A model generated the notes under the pieces. It saw only the letters and a list, made by a program, of their open reading frames with translations, did not search any database and had not been told where the DNA came from. Shown one piece after another: positions 8,340 through 16,858 of a DNA stretch of 64,000 bases (the stretch's first letter is position 1; every line of letters begins with the position of its first letter). The stretch lies in assembly GCF_034669705.1 (NCBI RefSeq), contig NZ_JAXMOR010000024.1, positions 5,613 to 69,612 on the forward strand, given 5' to 3'. Made by a program: the position numbers and the translations under genes. This DNA is from Marinovum sp034669705 (GTDB lineage: Bacteria > Pseudomonadota > Alphaproteobacteria > Rhodobacterales > Rhodobacteraceae).

Positions 8340-9626
8340 TTACATCTCGCAGGCGTCGTTCACCGGCCAGGGCGCATTGGCCTCGGCGTATTCATCGGCC
8401 TTCTCGGTGACCAGCGTCTGATAGGCGTCGGTGTTCGGCGTCAGGTGGTCAGAGACCTTGACGAATTTCTCGCCGTCCCATTCCAGCATCCAGCCACCCG
8501 AGCCGCCGGTGTGGTCGGCACAGGTGGTCTTGAACGGCGGCACCATGCCGTCGAGGCCGAGCTCGGAGATCCGCTCCTCGGTCATGTCGATGTTCTCGAG
8601 GCCCCAACGCAGGTCGGCCGCGGTGATCTCGGCATTGCCGGTGTGCTCCTGCGCCATGCGGATGCCCTCGGCGAGGATGGCCGAGATGATGATGCCGCGG
8701 TTGTAGAACACGCCGGTCATCTCTTCCTCGTTGGTCTGAGAGTTGCCGGCGTCGATCACGTGCTGCTTGATGTCGGCCACCACCGGTGCGTCCATGTTCG
8801 GGAACGACCAGGAGATCGACTTGTAACCCTTGCCGTCTTCACCAACGATCTTCAAGTCGGCATCATGGCCGGCCCACCAGACGCCGATCATGTTCTCCAT
8901 CGGGAACTTGGTCTTCACCGCCTCGGTGATCGCGCCCGCATTCATCGCGCCCCAGCCCCACATGACGACATAGTCGGGACGTTCGCGGCGGATCTGCAGC
9001 CACTGCGCCGACTGGTTCTGCATTTCCTTCAGGCCGACCGGGATCGGCACCAGCTCGAAACCCTTGTCCGCGGCCATCTGCTCGAACAGCGGCAGCGGCT
9101 CCTTGCCATAGGGGTGGTCGAGGTGCAGGAAGGCGATCTTCTTGCCGTCGAGCGAACCCTGCCCCTCAAGATACTGCACGATCATGTCGGCGGCGTCCCA
9201 GTACCCGGCAGGCGTGTTGAAGGCCCACTGAAAGGTCTTGCCGTCCATCATCGGCGAAAAGCCGTAGCCGGGGGCGAGGATCGGGATTTCGTCGATATTG
9301 GTCTTGGGCAGCACCTGCAGGGTGATGCCGGTCGACCAGGGCTGGGTCACGATCGCGCGGTCCTTGGTCTTTTCATAGCATTCCGCGCCCTTCTCGGTGG
9401 AATAGCCGGTCTCGCATTCCTCGAAGTCGATCATCACGCCGCCGATGCCGCCGTCGCGGGCATTGAGCATGTTCATGTAATCCGCCTGGCCGTTCATCAG
9501 CGGGATGCCGGTGGCCGCGAATGGCCCGGTGCGGTAGCTGAGGTTCGGGGTGTAGAGCTCGGCCAGCGCCGCGCTGCCCGCCGTGGCCAGCGCCGCAGCG
9601 GCCGCCCATTTGGTGAAGTGTCTCAT
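8340..9626 (-). CDS. ABC transporter substrate-binding protein (Liv/HAAT family)
   Basis: Periplasmic binding protein, 428 residues, start at 9626 chosen because it begins a clear signal peptide (MRHFTKWAAAAALATAGSA, cleavage near ALA-ELY) preceded by GGAGG. The mature part has a type 1 periplasmic-binding fold with GPFAATGIPLMNGQADYMNM, DFEECETGYSTEKGAE, HLDHPYGKEPLPLFEQM and VVMWGWGAMNAGAITE. Upstream reading-frame extensions run into the livM-type gene and are rejected. Close to the permease (50 bases) and the LivF-type ATPase (64 bases). The ligand is unknown; proteins of this subgroup tend to sit beside acyl-CoA ligase genes. Confidence 0.88.
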   Translation of the reverse strand: MRHFTKWAAAAALATAGSAALAELYTPNLSYRTGPFAATGIPLMNGQADYMNMLNARDGGIGGVMIDFEECETGYSTEKGAECYEKTKDRAIVTQPWSTGITLQVLPKTNIDEIPILAPGYGFSPMMDGKTFQWAFNTPAGYWDAADMIVQYLEGQGSLDGKKIAFLHLDHPYGKEPLPLFEQMAADKGFELVPIPVGLKEMQNQSAQWLQIRRERPDYVVMWGWGAMNAGAITEAVKTKFPMENMIGVWWAGHDADLKIVGEDGKGYKSISWSFPNMDAPVVADIKQHVIDAGNSQTNEEEMTGVFYNRGIIISAILAEGIRMAQEHTGNAEITAADLRWGLENIDMTEERISELGLDGMVPPFKTTCADHTGGSGGWMLEWDGEKFVKVSDHLTPNTDAYQTLVTEKADEYAEANAPWPVNDACEM

Positions 9627-9676
9627 CAGGTATCCTCCCATGGATTGCTTTTGTCTTGTTGATATTGGGCCGGCCC

Positions 9677-10753
9677 CTAATGCGGGAACGGCCAGAGAAT
9701 GAGTTTCTCGCGGATCAGCGCCCAGAGCCGCGCCAGACCGTGCGGCTCGATGATCAGGAAAAAGACGATCAGCGCACCGACGATCATGATGTTGAGGTGT
9801 TCGACCATCGCCGAGGACACCGGGATGCCCAGCGCCTGCGGCAGGGTGCCCAGCACCACCGGCAGCCCGACAATCAGGATCGCGCCGAGGTAATTGCCGA
9901 GGATCGAGCCCAGCCCGCCGATGATGGCGATGAAGAGGACACGGAAGCTCAGCGGGATGTCGAAGAGGTTCGGCTCGGCCGCACCGCGCCACATGAAGAC
10001 AAAGAGCGCGCCGGCAACCCCCACCACGTAGGACGAGACGGCAAAGGCGGTGAGCTTGGATTTCATCAGGTTGATGCCGATGAGCTCCGCCGCGATGTCC
10101 ATGTCGCGGGTCGCCTTCCACGTCCGGCCGAGGTTGCCGCGGGTCAGGTTGATGCAGAGCAGGGTGAGCAGGGTGACGATCGCCAGCACAACGAAATACT
10201 GCACCACCGACGAGGCCTGCGGCCCGGCGACATAGACCCCGAAGGCCTCGAGGTTCGGCACCTGGATCGCGCCGGAGGCGTTGTAGTTGTAGAGCCAGGC
10301 CCATTTCTCGAACAGCCAGACCAGAAAGAACTGCGCCGCCAGGGTGGCGATGGCGAGGTAGAAGCCCTTGATCCTGAGCGAGGGGATGCCGAAGGCCACG
10401 CCGACCCCGGCCGAGAACACGCCTGACAACAGGATCGCGACGATCGGGTTCATCCAGGGCATCAGGGTGACCATCTTGTAGCAGGCATAGGCCCCCACCC
10501 CCATGAAGGCCGCGGTGCCGAGGCTGAGCTGCCCGGCATAGCCGGTGAGGATGTTCAGCCCCAGCGCCGCCAGCGCGTAGATCAGGATCGGGATCATCAG
10601 CGTCTGCAGCGCGAATTCGCTGGCGATCAGCGGCAGGATCACCCAGGCGAAGGCGAGGATGATGGCCAGCAGCACGGCATCCTGCCGCACCGGAAACAGC
10701 GCCTGGTCGGCCTTGTAGGTGGTCTTGAATTGTCCTGCGGTTCTATACAGCAT
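9677..10753 (-). CDS. Branched-chain-type ABC transporter permease (LivM type)
   Basis: Inner-membrane permease, 358 residues from ATG 10753 (MLYRTAGQFKTTYKADQALF). It has about ten hydrophobic segments and the LivM-type motif GLNILTGYAGQLSLGTAAFM, then the EAA-like loop region RDMDIAAELIGINLMKSK. A start 15 codons further upstream is possible, but the chosen one has a purine-rich stretch (AACGGAAAG) in front. It belongs with the livH-type gene at 11256-12209 as the permease pair of the importer, separated from it by a VOC gene. Confidence 0.88.
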   Translation of the reverse strand: MLYRTAGQFKTTYKADQALFPVRQDAVLLAIILAFAWVILPLIASEFALQTLMIPILIYALAALGLNILTGYAGQLSLGTAAFMGVGAYACYKMVTLMPWMNPIVAILLSGVFSAGVGVAFGIPSLRIKGFYLAIATLAAQFFLVWLFEKWAWLYNYNASGAIQVPNLEAFGVYVAGPQASSVVQYFVVLAIVTLLTLLCINLTRGNLGRTWKATRDMDIAAELIGINLMKSKLTAFAVSSYVVGVAGALFVFMWRGAAEPNLFDIPLSFRVLFIAIIGGLGSILGNYLGAILIVGLPVVLGTLPQALGIPVSSAMVEHLNIMIVGALIVFFLIIEPHGLARLWALIREKLILWPFPH

Positions 10754-10813
10754 CCGTCGCTTTCCGTTCCCTGTGTCGCCGGTGTGCGGTGTCCGCACAG
10801 CCGGCGTCTGTCC

Positions 10814-10841
10814 CGTAGGGTGCGCACCCGTTGCGCACCGT
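10814..10841. repeat. CGTAGGGTG-type intergenic hairpin
   Basis: CGTAGGGTG leads into a perfect 8-base-pair stem GGTGCGCA / TGCGCACC (10819-10826 and 10832-10839) with a 5-base loop. It lies between the LivM-type and VOC genes. A second hairpin starting with the same CGTAGGGTG lies at 50144-50166. Probably a dispersed extragenic palindrome; it could also shape mRNA ends. Confidence 0.5.
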
Positions 10842-10852
10842 GTTTGGCGTCC

Positions 10853-11227
10853 TCAGGTCCATTCCGCGGCCGCGCCGGGGAAATCCTCGCCCTGCGGCCT
10901 GACCAGGCAGAACCGGTGCCCGGTCGGCGCCTGCATGACGGTCCAGTTCTTGACATCGCCCTCGCGGGTGGCGCCCAGCGCCTCCAGCCGGTCCGCTTCG
11001 GCCTGCCTGTCGTCGGTCTCGATATCCAGATGCACCCGCGGCGCGTGGTCCACCGCCTGCAACAGGATCTTCGGATACCCTGCGTGGCCGTCGAACTGGG
11101 CGTATTTGCCGTCCGGGTCCACCTTGGCCTCCTTGCCCAGCGCGGCCGACCAGAAGGCGCAGGCCGCGCTCAGGTCGTCGGTCTGGCAGTCGATGACGAT
11201 GCATCCGATGCGTGATCTGTGGCTCAT
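10853..11227 (-). CDS. VOC-family (glyoxalase/dioxygenase-like) protein
   Basis: 124 residues from ATG 11227 (MSHRSRIGCIVIDCQTDDL). One vicinal-oxygen-chelate unit pair, with SAACAFWSAALG, HLDIETDDRQAEADRLEALG and the C-terminal MQAPTGHRFCLVRPQG, a pattern seen in small VOC proteins annotated as glyoxalase-like. Preceded by a GGAGAGAGA ribosome site. It lies inside the transporter cluster between the two permease genes, same strand, 28 bases from livH. Whether it acts on the imported compound is inference; VOC substrates cannot be read from sequence. Confidence 0.8.
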   Translation of the reverse strand: MSHRSRIGCIVIDCQTDDLSAACAFWSAALGKEAKVDPDGKYAQFDGHAGYPKILLQAVDHAPRVHLDIETDDRQAEADRLEALGATREGDVKNWTVMQAPTGHRFCLVRPQGEDFPGAAAEWT

Positions 11228-11255
11228 GTCTCTCTCCGTTGCGGGCCGGCGCCCG

Positions 11256-12209
11256 CTACACCCTCTCGATGATACGTTCCCCGAACAGCCCCTGCGGCCG
11301 GAACAAGAGCACCACCAGCGCCAGCACGAAGGCAAACCAGGTCTCGGTATTGCCGCCCAGCAGCGGCTGGCCCCAGTAGATCTCGAACAGCTTTTCGAGG
11401 ATGCCGATCATCAGCCCGCCGATGATCGCGCCGGTGATGCTCTCGAGCCCGCCCAGCATCAGAACCGGCAGCGCCTTGTAGGCAATCACCTCGAGCGCAA
11501 AGCTGACCCCGGCGCGCGCCCCCCAGGCAATGCCGGTGACCAGCGCGATGATGCCGGCGATGAACCAGACCAGCACCCAGACCGTTTGCAGCGAAATCCC
11601 CACGGACAGCGCCGCCTGATGGTCGTCGCCCAAGGCCCGGATCGCCCGGCCCATCTGGGTGTAGTTGAGGAAGGCCAGCAGCGCCACGACCAGCAGGGTC
11701 GCCACGATGACCACCGTGATATCAAGGTGTTGCAGGATCAAGAGGCCGTTGAACGGCTCCAGCACCGTATCGCCTGTCGGGATGCCCAGCTCCTCGGTGA
11801 TCATCACCTTGTTCTCGCCACCAAAGATGATCTCGCCCAGCCCGATCAGGAACAGGGTGATGCCGATGGTGGCCATGAACAGGATGATGTCGGGCTGGCC
11901 CACCAGCGGCCGCAGCACGATGCGCTCGATGCTGACGGCGAGGATGAACATCACCACCAGCGTCAGCCCGACCGAGATCCAGGCCGGGACCCCCATGGCA
12001 TGCAGGCCCACCAGCGTCAGCGCCGCAAAGACCACCATGATCCCCTGGGCAAAGTTGAAAATCCGGCTCGAGCGGAAGATCAGCACGAAGCCCAGCGCGA
12101 TCAACGCATAGAGGATGCCCGAGACCAGACCTTCCCAGAGCACCTGCATCAGGAAGTCCGGTGCTTCGACCATGTCGATGAAGGGGGTGATGAATATGTC
12201 TGTCAGCAT
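11256..12209 (-). CDS. Branched-chain-type ABC transporter permease (LivH type)
   Basis: Inner-membrane permease, 317 residues from ATG 12209 (MLTDIFITPFIDMVEAPDFL), which has GAGGA about 8 bases upstream; an in-frame start ten codons further up lacks this. It shows the LivH-type opening GLVSGILYALIALGFVLIF and RIFNFAQGIMVVFAAL, and the conserved loop GRAIRALGDDHQAALSVGI. It pairs with the LivM-type permease. A palindromic repeat separates it from the upstream LivG-type gene. Confidence 0.9.
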   Translation of the reverse strand: MLTDIFITPFIDMVEAPDFLMQVLWEGLVSGILYALIALGFVLIFRSSRIFNFAQGIMVVFAALTLVGLHAMGVPAWISVGLTLVVMFILAVSIERIVLRPLVGQPDIILFMATIGITLFLIGLGEIIFGGENKVMITEELGIPTGDTVLEPFNGLLILQHLDITVVIVATLLVVALLAFLNYTQMGRAIRALGDDHQAALSVGISLQTVWVLVWFIAGIIALVTGIAWGARAGVSFALEVIAYKALPVLMLGGLESITGAIIGGLMIGILEKLFEIYWGQPLLGGNTETWFAFVLALVVLLFRPQGLFGERIIERV

Positions 12210-12228
12210 GCCTGCGTCCTCTTTTGAT

Positions 12229-12301
12229 CCCCGCCCCAAACCTGATCCGGGGCCTCTCGGCGATGGCCATGAGGTCCCGGATCAAGTCCGGGACGCGTGG
12301 G
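12229..12301. repeat. REP-like element, family I (two facing copies)
   Basis: Two copies of a short palindrome between livG and livH. The second is perfect: GTCCCGGA / TCCGGGAC with a 5-base loop TCAAG. The first has the GATCCGGGGCCTC variant. The same element occurs at 20911-20977, 21085-21112, 33851-34000 and inside a coding sequence at 61138-61172. Confidence 0.8.
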
Positions 12302-12309
12302 AAATGTCT

Positions 12310-13122
12310 TCAATGCGCCACCCCGAGGTAGGCATCGATCACGTCCTGGTTCGCGCGCACCTCCTGGGGCGTGCCGTCACCGATCTTCTTGCCGTAATCC
12401 ATCACCACCACCCGGTCCGAGATATCCATCACCACGCCCATGTCGTGCTCGATCAGCGCGATGGTGGTGCCGAACTCGTCGTTCACATCGAGGATGAAGC
12501 GGCTCATGTCCTCCTTCTCCTCGACGTTCATCCCCGCCATCGGCTCGTCGAGCAGCAGGATCGAGGGCTCGGCGGCCAGCGCACGCGCCAGTTCCACCCG
12601 TTTCTTCAGCCCGTAGGGCAGGGTGCCCACCGGCGTCTTGCGGATATGCTGGATCTCGAGGAAGTCGATCACCTCTTCCACCTTGCGGCGGTTGGCGATC
12701 TCCTCGTCGCGGGCGCGACCCCACCAGAGCGCCTGCGCGCCCATGCCGGCTTTCATATGCGTCAGCCGCCCGGTCATCACGTTGTCCAGAACGCTCATCC
12801 CCTCGAAGAGCGCAATGTTCTGGAACGTCCGCGCCACGCCCAAGCGCGCCACCTCGTAGGGCTTCATCGCCGGGCGCTTTTCGCCCTTGTACCAGACCTC
12901 GCCCTCCTGCGGATGATAGAAGCCGGAAATCACGTTCAACATCGAGGACTTGCCGGCCCCGTTGGGCCCGATGATCGCCCGGATCTCGCCTTCGCGCACG
13001 TCGAAGGAAATGTCCTGGATCGCCACCACGCCGCCGAACTTCAGGGTGATGTTCTTCATCTCCATCAGCACGCCGCCGATCTGGCGCCCGTCTGCGGTCA
13101 TGTAACCTTCGGTATCCTTCAC
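12310..13122 (-). CDS. Branched-chain-type ABC transporter ATP-binding protein (LivG type)
   Basis: 270-residue ATPase of the same importer. Walker A GPNGAGKSSMLNVISG, signature-region PYGLKKRVELARALA, Walker B SILLLDEPMAGM, H-loop ALIEHDMGVVMDISDRVVV. The C-terminal end (ANQDVIDAYLGVAH) matches the LivG tail that contacts the permease. It is the first transporter gene after the acyl-CoA synthetase (145 bases upstream, containing a repeat). Confidence 0.9.
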   Translation of the reverse strand: MKDTEGYMTADGRQIGGVLMEMKNITLKFGGVVAIQDISFDVREGEIRAIIGPNGAGKSSMLNVISGFYHPQEGEVWYKGEKRPAMKPYEVARLGVARTFQNIALFEGMSVLDNVMTGRLTHMKAGMGAQALWWGRARDEEIANRRKVEEVIDFLEIQHIRKTPVGTLPYGLKKRVELARALAAEPSILLLDEPMAGMNVEEKEDMSRFILDVNDEFGTTIALIEHDMGVVMDISDRVVVMDYGKKIGDGTPQEVRANQDVIDAYLGVAH

Positions 13123-13127
13123 CGCGC

Positions 13128-13203
13128 TCCCCCCTGCTTCATCTTGCCTGAAAAACTCCCGCCGGAGGCTCCCGAGATCGCCTCCCGCACCAAGGCCCGC
13201 GCT
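13128..13203. repeat. GC-rich intergenic repeat, family II
   Basis: Shares TTCATCTTGCC, GGAGGCTCCCG and CAAGGCCCGC in the same order with the element at 24893-24971. Read on the other strand it gives the CCTCCGGCGGGAG ... AAGATGAAG arrangement common between genes in this bacterial group. Other copies lie at 39311-39362, 58811-58872 and inside xdhA (44930-44986). Confidence 0.65.
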
Positions 13204-13267
13204 GTCGCGCCAACCTTGCCTCCACCGCTTGCGAGGACGGCCCGCCCGGGCCGGAAGAGCGCGCCGC

Positions 13268-15241
13268 TCATTCCGCCGCGACCTTCTGCGCCACCACCGG
13301 CACGACCTTTGCGTCGCGGATCTCCAGCGTGGCGCGGATCTTGCCCTTGCGACCGTCCTCGTAGGTCACCTCGGTCTCGGTATAGATGCTGTCCGAGCCG
13401 TCATAGAGCGCCGTCACCAGGTCCTCGAACTTCTCGCCGATGATCTTGCGGCGGACCTTGCGGGTCCGTGTCAGCTCGCCATCGTCGGCATCGAGCTCCT
13501 TGTGCAGCACAAGGAAGCGATGCACCTGGCAGCCCGAGAGCATCTCGTCCTGCGCCACGCTCTCGTTGGTCTCCTCGACATGGTTCTGGATCATCTCCAG
13601 CACCCGAGGATGGCCGGCCAGCTCCTGATAGGAGGCATAGGCAATATTGTTGCGCTCGGCCCAGTTGCCCACCGCCGCGAGGTCGATGTTGATGAAGGCG
13701 CAGCACCGGTCGCGCCCGGCGCCAAAGACCACCGCCTCGAGAATGTTGGGATAGAACTTCAGCTTGTTCTCGACGTATTTCGGCGCAAAGAGCGCACCAT
13801 CGGCCATTTGGCCCACATCTTTGGCCCGGTCGATGATCCGAAGATGCCCGGTACCCTCCTCGAAAAAGCCCGCGTCGCCTGTGGCCACCCAGCCCTCCGG
13901 GTCCTTGGTGTCGGCGGTGCTCTCGGCGTTCTTGTAGTACTCCACGAAGGTTCCGGGCGAGCGGTAGAAGACCTCGCCGTTCTCGGCGATCCTGATCTCG
14001 ACCCCGGGCGAGGGCACGCCCACGGTGTCGGACCGGACCTCGCCGTCCGGCTGCTGGGTGATGAAGACCGAGGCTTCGGTCTGGCCGTAGAGCTGCTTGA
14101 GGTTGATCCCCAGCGAACGGTAGAAATCGAAGATCTCCGGCCCGATCGCCTCGCCCGCGGTATAGCCCACCCGGACCCGCGAGAACCCCAGCGTATCCTT
14201 CAGCGGGCCATAGACCATGAACTCGCCGAGCCGGTACTTCAGCCGGTCGATCAGCCCGACCTTGCCACCGTCGAGCAGCGTCGGCCCGACCTTCTGGGCA
14301 TGGTCCATGAAGTGATGGAAGATCCGCCGCTTCAGCGCGCCGGCATCCTCCATCCGGATCATGATCTGCGTCAGCTGGGTCTCGAACACCCGCGGCGGCG
14401 CAAAGTAATAGCTGGGTGCGATCTCGCGCAGGTCGGTCATCATCGTGTCGGCGCTTTCCGGGCAGTTCACGCAGAACCCGGTCCAATAGGCCTGTCCGAT
14501 GGAAAAGATGAAATCGCCGACCCAGGCCATCGGCAGGTAGGCCAGCACCTCGTCGCCGGCGCGCAGCTTGTCGAACTCCGAGGAATTCTTCGCCGTCTCG
14601 ACGATGTTGCGGTTCGACAGCACCACGCCTTTGGGCTTGCCGGTGGTCCCGGAGGTATAGAGCATGACGCAGGTGTCGTCATAACCCAGCGCGCCGCGGC
14701 GGCGCTCAAGCTCGGGCAGGAATTCCTCGCGCGCGGCGCGGCCTTGCTCCTGAACGTGGCTGAACTGGTGCAGGTGGGAATGGTCGTATTTCCGCAACCC
14801 GCGCGGATCGATGTAGACCATGTGCTCGAACTGCTGCAGCCGGTCCTGCACCTCGATCACCTTGTCGACCTGTTCCTGGTCGGCGCAGATCACAAAGCGG
14901 GCGCCGCAATGGTTGAGCACATATTCCATCTCTTCGGCCACCGCATCCTGGTAGAGCGGCACCGGCACCGCGCCCACCGATTGCGCGGCGACCATCGACC
15001 AGTAGAGATAGGGCCGGTTGCGGCCGATGATGGCAATGAAGTCGCCCGGGTTGACGCCGAGGTTCAGCAGCCCCAGCGCCAGTGCCTCGATCTCCTGCGC
15101 GGCCTCGGACCAGGTCCAGCTCTGCCAGATCCCGAGGTCCTTCTCGCGATAGGCGGGCTTGCCTGCGAACTGCGTGGCATTGCGCTGCAACAGCGCCGGA
15201 ATCGCGCGCAGATCCCCTGCGCCCCGAGACGTGTCAGTCAA
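13268..15241 (-). CDS. Long-chain acyl-CoA synthetase-like AMP-forming ligase
   Basis: 657-residue adenylate-forming enzyme that would activate a carboxylic acid to its CoA thioester. Intact AMP-binding P-loop LYTSGTTGKPKGVV, then the YGQTEASVFITQQ adenine motif, GWVATGDAGFFEEG, and the hinge RAKDVGQMADGALFAPKYVE. It is the first gene of the minus-strand transporter cluster; its intact motifs contrast with the degenerate PaaK-like protein at the cluster's other end. The 190 bases upstream are shared with a divergent sensor gene and contain an AT-rich stretch (about 15325-15370) where promoters could lie. Confidence 0.88.
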   Translation of the reverse strand: MTDTSRGAGDLRAIPALLQRNATQFAGKPAYREKDLGIWQSWTWSEAAQEIEALALGLLNLGVNPGDFIAIIGRNRPYLYWSMVAAQSVGAVPVPLYQDAVAEEMEYVLNHCGARFVICADQEQVDKVIEVQDRLQQFEHMVYIDPRGLRKYDHSHLHQFSHVQEQGRAAREEFLPELERRRGALGYDDTCVMLYTSGTTGKPKGVVLSNRNIVETAKNSSEFDKLRAGDEVLAYLPMAWVGDFIFSIGQAYWTGFCVNCPESADTMMTDLREIAPSYYFAPPRVFETQLTQIMIRMEDAGALKRRIFHHFMDHAQKVGPTLLDGGKVGLIDRLKYRLGEFMVYGPLKDTLGFSRVRVGYTAGEAIGPEIFDFYRSLGINLKQLYGQTEASVFITQQPDGEVRSDTVGVPSPGVEIRIAENGEVFYRSPGTFVEYYKNAESTADTKDPEGWVATGDAGFFEEGTGHLRIIDRAKDVGQMADGALFAPKYVENKLKFYPNILEAVVFGAGRDRCCAFINIDLAAVGNWAERNNIAYASYQELAGHPRVLEMIQNHVEETNESVAQDEMLSGCQVHRFLVLHKELDADDGELTRTRKVRRKIIGEKFEDLVTALYDGSDSIYTETEVTYEDGRKGKIRATLEIRDAKVVPVVAQKVAAE

Positions 15242-15431
15242 CCGATGTCCTCCCTTTGCCCCGGTTTCCGGGGCCTGACCGCTGAAGCGATTCTGCTTTC
15301 CATTTGGTCGTTGCCGAGGCTGGCGGTCAACTTTTTCCTTATCTTTTCTGAAATCTTACGAATTGTAACCGGCGGGCCGCGGCGGAATTCACGGCGGCGT
15401 TAGCGAAGTCTTATCGGTTGGTCTGCGACAC

Positions 15432-16823
15432 ATGTCCGGCAAGCACGAGGAGCCCGGGGTGCAGTCTCTTTTCACGTTCTTCCAGGATCTGGGATACATG
15501 GCGCATGGCATGTGCCTGCTCTGGCAGCCCTGGCTCATCGCCCTTTTCATGGGCTCGGACCTCTTGATCTTTGCCGCCTATTCGCTGATCCCGCTGGCGA
15601 TGCTGCGGGTGCTCAGGGCCCGGCCGGACATCGCGCTGGGCGGGCTGCCGCGGATGTTCGTGGCCTTCATCCTGCTCTGCGGGCTGACCCACCTGGTGGC
15701 CGTGGTCACCCTCTGGATCCCGATCTACGAGGTGCAGGGCGTCTTCAAGCTGGCCACCGCGCTGGTGTCGATGGCCACGGTGGCGGCGCTGTTTCCGCTG
15801 GTGCCCAGGATCATCGCCCTGCCGTCGCCCGCGGTTCTGACCGAGGCCAATGACCGGCTGACCCGCGAAATCGCGGCCCATGAGGACACGCTGGACCAGC
15901 TGCGCCAGTCGCGCCGGCGGCTCGAGGACAAGGTCGCCGAGCGCACCCAGGCGCTGGAGCGCACCAATGAGGAGCTCAACATCGTGCTGCGCGAGGCCGG
16001 CAACCGCGCCGGCAACCTCAAGACGCTGATGGAGGCGCTGGCCCATCGCACCGCGCGCGAAACTTCTGGCCCCGAGACGTTCACCCGCCTGTTCAAGTCG
16101 CGGCTGACCGCCGTGGTCGAGGCCTCCGATGCGCTGACCCGCGGCGACGGCAGCCTGCCCGACTGCATGCGCGACCTGGCCGAAACCCAGCTCAGCGCCT
16201 ATATCGCCGCCTATCCCGGCCACATCCGGCTGAGCGGCGAAACCCGCAAGCTGTCACCGGTGGCGGCGCGGCAGATCGGGCTGGCGCTGAACGAGCTGGT
16301 CACCAATGCGGTCAAGCACGGCGCGCTGCGCGACGCCGAAGGCACGATCCAGCTGCACTGGTCCAGCTATCGCGGCTGGCCGGAGGAGGACCAGCGTTTC
16401 CAGATCAACTGGACCGAGACCCTGTCGCCGGCGGCCCAGCGCGCGCTTGCCAGACGCGATATGCTGCAGGACGGCCGCGTCGGATTTGGCACCCATGTGC
16501 TCAGCCTGTCGGTGCCGCGCCGGCTCAACGGCCGCGCCGATATCGATTTCCTGCCGGAGGGGCTGTCTTATGCGCTCGACCTGCCGCTGGACTGCGTGAC
16601 CGGCGACCCCTGCGGTCAAGGCGATCCGGCAGGCGCTGCGCCATCCGGGTCACCCGGCGCCGCGCCGCCCAGTGCCGCCGCCGCCTGCGCCGAGCCGTCT
16701 TTCGGCGACCCACTGACCGATCCACTGACCGACCCTTTGCTCGGCCCGCTGCCCGCGCTGCCCGACCGGCGCGACGCAACGGAGGATCCGGCGGAGGTTG
16801 AACGCGAACGGCGAAGCGCGTAA
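15432..16823 (+). CDS. Membrane sensor with ethylene-receptor-like domain and HWE/HisKA_2-type kinase module
   Basis: 463 residues. Residues 30-125 form three membrane helices matching the plant ETR1 ethylene-binding domain: SDLLIFAAYSLIP (42-54) and FILLCGLTHL (79-88). The residues equivalent to ETR1 D25, Y32, I35, P36, I62, C65 and H69 are D43, Y50, I53, P54, I80, C83 and H87, all at offset 18 without a gap; C and H are the Cu(I) ligands in ETR1. A coiled coil (about 134-187) follows, then an HWE/HisKA_2-type module with LALNELVTNAVKHGAL (N-box) and GFGTHVL (G-box). By eye the phosphoacceptor motif aligns to EAGNRAGN (188-195), with Asn for His. The tail (400-463) is Pro/Ala-rich with a DPLTDPLTDPL repeat. 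It starts a three-gene signalling cluster. Confidence 0.82.
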   Translation: MSGKHEEPGVQSLFTFFQDLGYMAHGMCLLWQPWLIALFMGSDLLIFAAYSLIPLAMLRVLRARPDIALGGLPRMFVAFILLCGLTHLVAVVTLWIPIYEVQGVFKLATALVSMATVAALFPLVPRIIALPSPAVLTEANDRLTREIAAHEDTLDQLRQSRRRLEDKVAERTQALERTNEELNIVLREAGNRAGNLKTLMEALAHRTARETSGPETFTRLFKSRLTAVVEASDALTRGDGSLPDCMRDLAETQLSAYIAAYPGHIRLSGETRKLSPVAARQIGLALNELVTNAVKHGALRDAEGTIQLHWSSYRGWPEEDQRFQINWTETLSPAAQRALARRDMLQDGRVGFGTHVLSLSVPRRLNGRADIDFLPEGLSYALDLPLDCVTGDPCGQGDPAGAAPSGSPGAAPPSAAAACAEPSFGDPLTDPLTDPLLGPLPALPDRRDATEDPAEVERERRSA

Positions 16824-16858
16824 CTCTCGAAGGCCACGGGAGCCGCCGGGACGCCGCC

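Noticed and set aside
9627..10304. N-terminal extension of the Liv-type binding protein gene
   Set aside because: The open frame runs through the permease gene in another phase; the signal peptide with GGAGG upstream fixes the start at 9626.
16705..16760. Short tandem repeat (DPLTDPLTDPL) at the end of the ethylene-receptor-like sensor gene
   Set aside because: Only two to three degenerate units in a disordered tail; no sign of a CRISPR or functional repeat.
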